Source of the DNA: Bipolaris cookei
Taxonomy: Eukaryota; Ascomycota; Dothideomycetes; Pleosporales; Pleosporaceae
Length of the DNA: 64,000 nucleotides
Direction: 5' to 3'
NCBI GenBank assembly: GCA_002286855.1
Contig: NRSV01000047.1
Span: 186,938 to 250,937 of the forward strand
The notes beneath the pieces are model-generated. The model was not told where the DNA came from. It made no database searches and worked only from the letters and a program-made list of their open reading frames with translations. The translations under genes and the position numbers were made by a program. Below, one piece after another: positions 56,357 to 64,000 of this stretch. Within the stretch, counting starts at the first letter, position 1. Each line of letters begins with the position of its first letter.

Positions 56357-58519
56357 TTATAACTTACTATCTTCGTCAACTTCAGGGTACAGGCAACTCA
56401 TCCATCTGTCGAATTTTTTGAATACTGAACTTTCTGTAATATTTTCAAGGACTGGAATCTTTGCGAGCAATACAGGTAGTGTGCTCAGTACCAACTGCAA
56501 AATTTGAACGCAAGGTGCCACGAATGACAAGACGATCAGCACTATGGGAACAGACAATACGAATGCCTTTGGGCTGCGGTCAATTGAGAGAAAGTTGCGC
56601 TCGCTACAGAAGTATTGCAGAGCGACAGCAATTGATGCCGTTACTTGGGCCAGCTGTTGATGTCAACGATGTCGTTTGAGCAAGATCCGTAAGAGCTTAC
56701 CGGTACATTCGCCCTTGCGATTTTGATATTCTCTTCAACAAACTTCTGATTGAGTTTGCTATGCTTGCTGGGATCCATACTATGTCTCGAATTTTCCTTG
56801 ACAGATATACTGAGCTGGTCCATCAGTTCCAGTCTAAGCTATTCAGCTAGTTAGATCTATTTGTTAGCAGTGATTTTGTAAACTTACGGCTGTGGTAGCG
56901 TCTTTCAGGGCCCTCTTCAAAGATTTCAATTGCTGCAGCTCGAATTTCAGATTCTGAAAGTTCTCTTTGGTCTTCTTGAGGGCAAGTCTTGCCTTCCGGT
57001 CCTTGATGTCAGAGAAATATTGGACATCTCCATCAACACTATGAAATCTTTCCCACACAGCTACCGTACGTGACAAACATGTACTCAACTCATGCAATAC
57101 TAGCCTAACCTGGTTGATATTATCTTTAAGAATTTTAATTTCAGTACCAGCACTCAGTATTTTCAATGAGCTCCGCGGGGTGTATATCGAATGTGAAATC
57201 TGTTGTGGCATGGGTAAGAGATTCACTGTTGTAAGTCTGTCTTGAAGCACTCGCCCATTCTTCGACCTCTGATCTAAGGGTACTTATGAGAAACTCGTAC
57301 CTCTCATAGATTATCTGCATCCGGATAGCGAAGACACTGAGAAAGTATACTCTGGGGTCCCATATCGGCGCACTAGCATCGAGCACCTGATGATCATTGT
57401 AATCTGTGCCACCTGTTGCAAAAAGATCTTCGTTTGGCATTTCATTGTTGAAATCTTCGTATTCACTCACTTCGTACCCATCTTCTTCCTTTAGGTTCTC
57501 AGCTGAAGACTTGAAGGATGAGAAAGCATAGCCAGTCCATTCCGAGCTATCGCAACCAGAAATGAGGACAGTTTCATGCACTTTCCAGATAGAGCATCGA
57601 GCGGCGTAGCCATCTTTTCGCGACCCGATACTCAGAAAGGAGAGATTTGTCTTCAGGAGTTCAGCGGCGCTTCCATTCTCGATTAGTGGAGCTTTCGAAC
57701 GGTCTTGTTCTTCCAAAACTAAGTATGGTAGACTGAATTCAAGATGGAAGGTAGTGAAGCCAGTGTACTATGCAGTTATCAGCGTTGTAAATAGGGCAAA
57801 GAGTTGGCAACATACCGGTATGCGCACCTTGATACAAGTTTCACGTGCAAGGTGGCTGCGTATTGCGAGTCTCAAGGCCGAAACTTCATTCCAAGATGAG
57901 GACCGTGCAATCTCACAAACGAACTCCTGATCCAGTTCCTGGATAAATCTAAGACATATCATTAATAAGTATTGTTCGTAAGATTATATTGACATGCCTG
58001 AGATCTATGGCTCAGATGAATAAATTAATCTCAGCTTACATCAAACGACGAACCGCATCTGTATCGGAGAGAGCATTTGTAGACTGCTGAGTAGTTAGTA
58101 TCACTCTATACGTCTTCAAATATCACCAGTGCATAAATTACGCGTTTTTAGATGAATTCTTTCAGTTCACTTGGTATTAGCCATCGAGGAGAGCTTTGTT
58201 GACCTGAAGCTTTCGTGCGGGAGTCCACCCAAGCTCGCCGAGGATTCAGCAACTTAGCTCTATTCTTTGAGATCTTGTCGAGAACTATCTTTGCTTGTTG
58301 AACTTCTCTTGATGGTATAGAGTTGTCGGTGTGTTGTAAAAAGGCATCGAGGAAATCTCGCTCTACGCCTTCTTGTTGTAGGCATTGCCGAAACGGGCGG
58401 TCATGCTGTTTACGGTTCTTTTGAAGAAAAACCTGGTCCCAGCTCTTTTCACAGTCTTCATGATCCGATATTCGAGGCGAACAGTCACAATGATGCTTGG
58501 CGTTGAGTTTTGGAGGCAT
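56357..58519 (-). pseudogene. Broken fungal CorA-like family membrane protein
   Basis: Exon 1 from ATG 58519 (MPPKLNAKHHCDCSPRISD) ends with a TAA at 58148-58150 where the family pattern and a donor after the next two codons (AAACGC then GTAATT) predict a Q codon. Further exons: NALSDTDAVRRL, FIQELDQEFVCEIARSSSW, the central region (SIWKVHETVLISGCDSSEW, IWDPRVYFLSVFAIRMQII), a frameshift near 57175 before SSLKILSAGTEIKILKDNI, then KFVEENIKIARANVP and AQVTASIAVALQYFCSERN. A C-terminal hydrophobic segment FVLSVPIVLIVLSFVAPCV ends the protein at 56357. It resembles a lineage-expanded family of fungal proteins with a CorA-like C-terminus. At least one stop and one shift make it non-functional as read. 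Confidence 0.65.
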
Positions 58520-60399
58520 TTGTAACCAATAACAAGGTGATGCTCGAGTTTTCAGTAAGGAAACTAGTTCGTAGTGCCAACCCCTAGGCTTTCAGGTTAC
58601 AAATCCTTTTCATAAGAAGGCGAAGACAAATTGACTGTGACACAGTCATCCCGATACTGTATATGGTAGAACCAGAGAAGGACAAAATCTGCCTCATCGA
58701 CCCGGAAGCCACCATAGAAGCCAATTGCAATCTGTTACACTGCGGTACACCAACTCTAACCTGCCGGTGTCGGATATTCGTACGCTGATCGGTGTGTCCA
58801 TATCACAGCTAGAATTAGGATCCATAAGGCTGTACAGAAACCACGTTCAAGGATGTGAGTTGCTGGACAAATACATGCGATGCGACTGCCTGCATCACAA
58901 GGTTAGTTGCAGGAGGCTTTTCTTCTGTACCACATATCTTTGAGAGCGTCCGTGCATCACCGCACTCACGAATACACCATTCGCCAGGCTGAGATGGGGC
59001 GAACGTCTTGGAGCATAGCTGCCCAATGCATCGTGAAAAGGCAAATGTCGGGCATAGAGGCCTACCAGAACCCCGGTTTCTGGTGTTTTGTTAGCGCAAG
59101 GCAAATTCTTGAACGGGAAAGGACTTCCCAAGAACATCAGAATGCCAGCGCATGATATGGCGCATGGTATGTGTAATCATTCGGTAATTTGTGACTAGTT
59201 CTGGGTTGGATTTCGTGTTTCAATAGCGAATTTCGTAAGTGAAAAGTTGACTGGAAAGGCAAAGTTGTTATATGGATAATTGTAGAAAGAGCGAAGTAGA
59301 GACGCCTGCCACTAGTTCCAAAAGTCATCTAACCGGATTGAGCACAAAGGTCAGTTGCATTGAGGCTGACGTTCGAGAAACGTCGTACGTAGCCCGGCAC
59401 TTGGCTCTATATGCGTGGACGAGTTTCATGGTCACGAGGCTGGTACACTGGATAAGGCATTCCATTTCTTACTTTTAGTTGGAGGCTGAGCTGTTGAGAA
59501 AGGGCTTTAACCGGCTGGATATTGTCGTAATGCCTCCTTAGCCGCTACCAGGTGCATATGTCAAGGATGATTTGAAATGTTTCAACTATCGATCTGATTT
59601 CGAAATCACGTTGGCTAAAACCCCTATCCATGTTATCAAATGATCAGCTCTACTACCTCTATCCATGTGCCAAAGTATAGTACATGATACGCAAAATGCA
59701 CCAACGGCTCCTGAAGGATTTATACTAATACAAAGCTTTGCTTCATTCTTTTTCTCATCTTAAGCTCTATATATATATGTATATCTTTCCAACAGGATCA
59801 ATCAATTACAAAGCTAATTGAAGATAGCCGATAAGCTAGAAAGAAGGGAGAATGTTAAAACAAGGTCCCTCTAGTAGTATGACTACTATAGGTAACTAAG
59901 TAGGAGTGGAAAGGTGGGTAGTTCTAACGTTTACTATTCGGCATACCCACTATGTTCATCTGTCTACTACGCGTACGCGACATGTATTGTGTACACACGC
60001 GCAGTACTGGCCACCGCGTGGCGCCATTCTCTCGCCCAGGCTCTGAACTTCCTTCTACCAATCTGGACTGGACTTGCATATTCTGAACAGAAAAGAATAT
60101 TTAAAAAATGAGAATAGCCCTCGATTAGGAACGTGTGAGAAAAATCTGTTTCCGGTTGGTATGTCTGTTGGCACGGCAAAGGCCTTAATTGAGTCAAACA
60201 ACTGCAGTTGCATAAAACGGGAAGAAGAAGACTGAGTTCTATGTATATAGCTGCAATGTTGAGTATATGCTAATCTACATGGGTCCGTACGTTATGTGCG
60301 CTGGCCTATGCCAAGAGTCGTCAGCACTGAACTCTTGAGGTAACACCGAGGTCGTTAGTTCGACCCCGATATATATCCCAACAATGTCTATTTCTGTAC
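58520..60399. other. AT-rich intergenic, no gene seen
   Basis: Short frames only. A tRNA-like B box (AGTTCGACCCC) near 60357 is not supported by a cloverleaf. Confidence 0.5.
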
Positions 60400-60581
60400 A
60401 ATGGACTCTATTGGCTAGCCAGCGCGTAGTGTTAGCAAAATGTCTAAGTCAATACAGCTAGTTGCACGGTGTACACAGCGTGCGGGTAAGTGAGGGTGGC
60501 AAGTAACTATGGTTCATTGTTATCTCTGTTCTACGTTCAAAGGAAAGAAGGTTGATCTACTCCTGGGTTCGTGCACAGGTA

Positions 60582-60604
60582 ACGTGCCCGTGCGCGCAAC
60601 GCCC
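60582..60604 (+). repeat. Left terminal inverted repeat, 23 bp
   Basis: Perfect inverted match to 62654-62676; directly preceded by the TA duplication at 60580-60581. Confidence 0.95.
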
Positions 60605-60716
60605 AGCGAACACCAAATTCGCTACTGCAAAAATGAGGCTGTAGAGCCACCCACGATAGCTATACATACAGGATACTATAGTGGAGTAGTATATAGAGGT
60701 TGATGGTCATTTTATA

Positions 60717-62578
60717 CTAACTATATTTACTTGGAGTTTTGATAGTACGGCCACATAAGCTAGTTTTAAGTGGAGCAGCTGGTACAGCCTCTGTAGACGC
60801 CGCGGTAGCTGTAGAGCGACCACCACGTTTCTGGCGCTTGGTACGTGACGGAGGTACTGCTAAAGCTTTACGCTTCCTATTCTGGGTGGTCTGAGACGGG
60901 TTTTTAGTGGTCTTGGCTTCGACTCGGGCTGCCCGAGTAGCTGTTTTTTCCGCTCTCTCCCTCACTACTTTGGCTGCCTCTCTCGCCACACGTCTCTCCT
61001 CTACCTCCTGTTGTCGGAGAAGCTCAGCAGCAGCTTGAAGTTCCTTCCTGTTAGCTTTTTCAAGCTGCTTCTCTTGCTCTTCCTGCTGTTTTACTGTCTC
61101 CCAAGCACGTGCCTCTCTAAGCTTACGTGGAGACCAGAAGACAGCACCACCGTGGTATTCCCGTCTCTGCTGCAGGTCGATAGGCTTGTTATGCTTCTTA
61201 TGCTTTTTCTTAGCAGTAAGAACCTCTTTTATTCCGTTGATTTCATGGTGTAGTAGTTGGTTTTGGACAGAGAGATGATGGACTTTAAGACTCAGCTTCT
61301 TTGCCTCTGCTGACTGGCTGTCGGCTACAGCAGTACGAACTAACTGGTCCATCTTTCTCCAGTCAGAGTCAGAGAGACTCGATGGTGAGCTCCGGTCATC
61401 TTCTGCTGGCGTGTGAGTAAATCTCCTGAGTATATGCTCTGGCTCCATTGGCCATATGCCAGTGGCTTCAAACGACTTAAGAACCGTCTCTGTCTTAAAT
61501 GCTGACTGCCAGGCACTCCATAACAGTGGGAAGAGGTCACCTTTCTTGACTGGGAGCAGTCCCTGGCTCTTGTGGAGGTGGTCTGAGAGCGCAGCTGAGT
61601 ACGCGGCCGAGAGTGGCTTGAACAACATTACGTCGAGCGGCTGCAGCGTGTGAGTGGATTAAGGTGGAAATAAAGCTAGTAGTATACGGTGAGAGTCGCA
61701 GTAGTCAAGAAAAGCTGGTGTGATATGACTGCCGTGGCCATCGAGTATAATGAGACGCCAGTCTCTCCCGCGACGGGCTTTCTGCTTCGTACAGCGGTCG
61801 AATACCTGCTCTAGCCACTCGAGACCAATATCGTTGTTCGTCCAGCCAGATGGTGATGATGCTACATAGACGTCGTGCTGCCCAGCTTCGATGGAGCTCA
61901 CCCACGCTGACTGTAGTGAGCTGTTCGCCGACGAGTAGATGAGGCCTGGCGGCAGAGCCTCCCCATCAGCGCAGACAGCTGCTATGAGCGTGATCCAGTC
62001 ACGAGAGCCATCCTGTAGAGCCGCTGTTACTTCCTTCTTCTCATACGAGCGACGGCTGAATACTCGCTTTGAGCGTCCTAGTACACCTAGCATGAAGCCC
62101 TTCTCGTCCATATTGTACGTATGACGCGGTTCTATACCATACTGGGCTATTTTGCTGTGTAGTAGCTTGAATTAAGCCTCGTAATTCTCCTTTGAGTCAG
62201 CTTTGTGACGACTGGCATCCATAGCAGTGGTCCATCGAGAGACAAGCTGATCGCCGTGTCGGCTGAGAAAGCGCGTAACCCAAGCATCGCTCACTGGCTC
62301 TGTAGTTATTGACGATGCGAAATTTCGTATCATCTCTCTCGTGGAGGCAGCGCTCTCTGTGTGAGACTGTTGATATACTGTACGAGCTCTAGCTCTTGTT
62401 GTAGGCTGAGTCGTTGTTGGTCGTGGTCTTTGGCTTCCCGTGGGCGCTGACAACCTCTGTGCCTTCGACTCAATGTAGTTCTGCTAACACCAAACTTGCT
62501 AGCAATATCTTGGTACGCAAATTTTTCTCCAGATTTGAGCGATTCGATTGCTGCAAGCGCATCATCAATTGGTGCCAT
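60717..62578 (-). pseudogene. Degraded DDE transposase
   Basis: From ATG 62578 (MAPIDDALAAIESLKSGEKF) with a helix-turn-helix KFGVSRTTLSRRHRG, a frameshift near 62340, a CENP-B-type region WVTRFLSRHGDQL, TAA at 62172-62174, then the DDE core YNMDEKGFMLGVLG, LIILDGHGSHIT, and TAA at 61659-61661 just before HTLQPLDVMLFKPL. The C-terminal 303 codons stay open, with a long coiled coil rich in Glu, Gln, Arg and Ala and a basic end. All three catalytic Asp remain, but the frame is broken in three places. Confidence 0.9.
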
Positions 62579-62653
62579 GATGGTGGAGTTACAACGCGTT
62601 AACGTTGGTGGCTATTCTGGTGTTCTGGTGTTCGCCGGGCGTTGCGCGACTCC

Positions 62654-62676
62654 GGGCGTTGCGCGCACGGGCACGT
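62654..62676 (-). repeat. Right terminal inverted repeat, 23 bp
   Basis: Perfect inverted match to 60582-60604; directly followed by TA at 62677-62678. Confidence 0.95.
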
Positions 62677-62816
62677 TATCTGTGGGGAACCGAAGTCACG
62701 CGATCACTTCCTCAGTGCCTGATTTAAATTCGGACAGTTTCTGATTCAATCATTTTGTTGAAAGTTAGGCACGGTGTACACTCGGGTGGCTTTTACGTTG
62801 ACAGCGAGCAAACATG

Positions 62817-63050
62817 CTATATTTGCTGGACTTTTGTGATGTGACAGTTGCCACATCTGGCATATCCACAAGAAGGGCAAGCATTGCTCCTGTAGGGTAT
62901 GGAAACGCTACCACAATAGCACTGCATAAATGTTAGTCTATATAACTCATGGGATACTGCTCTATACTTGCACATTGCCATACGAAAGTATGTTTCTTCT
63001 TTCGAGCCATTCTCACACGCGCTGGTAGCGGCGACGGCATTGGTAAACAT
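62817..63050 (-). CDS. Possible zinc-ribbon C-terminus of a minus-strand gene
   Basis: Open frame ending CYCGSVSIPY then CPSCGYARCGNCHIT, a CxC...CxxC...CxxCH pattern like the C-terminal zinc ribbons found on many fungal proteins of unknown role. The upstream exon(s) are uncertain. A coiled-coil-like frame (HQLNERMHKPNEE, LNKEIHKLNE) lies at 63434-63769 on the same strand, preceded by a possible exon to about 63876 with a GTATGT donor, and could belong to the same gene. A start codon was not identified. Confidence 0.35.
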   Translation of the reverse strand: MFTNAVAATSACENGSKEETYFRMAMCKYRAVSHELYRLTFMQCYCGSVSIPYRSNACPSCGYARCGNCHITKVQQI

Positions 63051-64000
63051 GACTGAGACAAAGAGATTGTCCCTTCGGTACTAGTCGCACAGGAATGAGG
63101 GGTTTGCAAATTTGTATGCCATGTCATTATAGTAGATTAAGCTTTTTTGGTCGAAGGCTCTGATAGCACAATACACGATCAATCTGGTATTCGATGCGCC
63201 TGCAAACGGCAAGGTCGATTTAATCAATCACGAGAGGAGTAATGAAAACAAAGGGCCCTTTTTAAGCCTCATCCGCACTATTTGTAGCTCCTCACGTGAG
63301 TTCTGATCCGGTGGCCCGGGTGCCTTCTTTGGGTTTGACGGCTTCGGGTAAAAAAAGAAACAAAATTGAAACAAGCGTCGCAAGCACGAATGTTTAGGTG
63401 CTTCTTTGAAGGAAAGATATTCCTGCTCAGAGCTTAAGTACTGAAACACGATACCAAGAGTGGTGATGAATAGTAGTAACTAATATGCGTTAGGATAGTG
63501 GGTACGACGGTGATGGTGCCACGTGCCTCGACATTCACTCGTGTGCTACGACTGGTTTTGATGGCTTCTGCTTGATTCGTACACGCCATTTCTGTGCTTG
63601 TTTCATTTAGTTTGTGAATCTCTTTGTTGAGCACACATGCTTCTTCGTTTGGTTTGTGCATGCGCTCGTTCAGTTGGTGGGTAGCTAGGTGATATGTATT
63701 GCTCTCCTGGCTGAGTCGCTCGCTTTGTATGACCAAGCGGTTATTTTTGAGTTTAAGGATGCATCCCAACTAACACAATAATTAATATACAAGAGATACC
63801 CTATTCGTGGTGCTCTTCCACATACATGCGTTGGGAAGCGTTTGCAAGAGTTACCGAGTGAATGAAGTCTGTTCAAGAATATGTGAGCTTCTCAAAAGAC
63901 CCAAAGATGCTATTCGGTACAGAGAAACAGTCTCTAATATCTGAGAAGTAGCACATATCCCCGCCTGATTTGCTGAAGCGGTTGTAAGCTCGGAACGTGG
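63051..64000. other. Right edge, possible coiled-coil exons on minus strand
   Basis: Contains the coiled-coil frame 63434-63769 (minus), preceded by a 57-nt GT-AG candidate intron near 63772-63828. The gene, if real, may extend to the window edge. Nothing else recognised. Confidence 0.35.

Larger units (their letters stand above)
60582..62676 (-). mobile_element. Tc1/pogo-type DNA transposon, degraded
   Basis: 2095 bp with perfect 23-bp terminal inverted repeats ACGTGCCCGTGCGCGCAACG plus CCC (60582-60604 and 62654-62676) and a TA target duplication. The insertion point is confirmed by the empty copy at 3281-3282. It encodes one transposase on the minus strand, now with two stops and a frameshift, so it is not autonomous. 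Confidence 0.92.
60400..62737 (+). repeat. Dispersed repeat copy split by a transposon
   Basis: Flanks 60400-60579 and 62679-62737 together form the same 240-bp repeat found uninterrupted and inverted at 3222-3463. The element in between is flanked by TA on both sides (60580-60581 and 62677-62678). Confidence 0.85.

Noticed and set aside
60301..60385. tRNA-like B box (AGTTCGACCCC) next to the dispersed repeat
   Set aside because: No acceptor or anticodon stem could be paired; at most a tRNA-derived fragment.
1..64000. CRISPR arrays, operons, riboswitches or prokaryotic promoters
   Set aside because: The DNA is clearly fungal nuclear sequence; no such structures were seen.

Overview
The window is nuclear DNA of a filamentous ascomycete. 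Genes carry several short GT-AG introns (about 47-75 nt), neighbours lie on both strands, and the families are typical of Pezizomycotina: a Zn2Cys6 regulator, a SET1-type COMPASS methyltransferase, a UBX/TUG protein, pogo-like DNA transposons and pseudogenes whose stops look like C-to-T changes. Dothideomycetes (Pleosporales) is my best guess; that placement is inference.

Layout. 1-17.4 kb is gene-dense and conserved: SET1 (5' end outside the window), a short repeat, a Zn2Cys6 factor, an EXS/ERD1-like membrane protein, a small membrane-anchored protein, a thioesterase and an acyl-CoA ligase sharing a divergent promoter, ribosomal protein eL36, a thioredoxin-PITH protein lacking the catalytic cysteines, and a UBX protein. 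17.8-22.7 kb is a decayed island: two pseudogenes, an AT-rich gap and a pogo/Fot-type transposon with an intact transposase. 23.4-25.3 kb holds a CorA-like protein and 25.6-27.4 kb a broken anion-permease-type MFS gene. 27.9-37.1 kb is a probable polysaccharide locus: an acyltransferase-3-like membrane protein, a processive GT2 synthase and a secreted GH16-like domain fused to a second acyltransferase. 38.6-47.1 kb is again housekeeping: a gamma-glutamylcyclotransferase-like protein, a U1A/U2B''-like RRM protein, a CDK7/Kin28-type kinase and pyruvate carboxylase. 47.1-64 kb is gene-poor and decayed. It has a tRNA-Glu gene, relics of an arginyl-tRNA synthetase and of a CorA-like family protein, and a degraded Tc1/pogo-type element inserted in a repeat whose uninterrupted copy lies at 3.2 kb.

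How genes may work together. The thioesterase (C-terminus AKM) and acyl-CoA ligase (C-terminus AKL) both carry PTS1-like peroxisomal signals and share a 388-bp promoter with three CCTCGG hexamers, the known core of fungal fatty-acid regulators. This points to one co-regulated peroxisomal acyl-CoA module. The GT2 synthase and the two acyltransferases suggest synthesis and acyl decoration of a surface glycan, with the GH16-like ectodomain perhaps binding it.

Most unusual observation: the tRNA-Glu(CUC) gene at 52.2 kb has a canonical anticodon-loop intron and also a 52-nt insertion inside the T-stem with spliceosomal features (GTAAGT start, TTACTAAT near the end, TAG end). Removing both restores a complete 72-nt tRNA.

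All joins, frames and motifs were read by eye. No alignment, homology search or folding was run.
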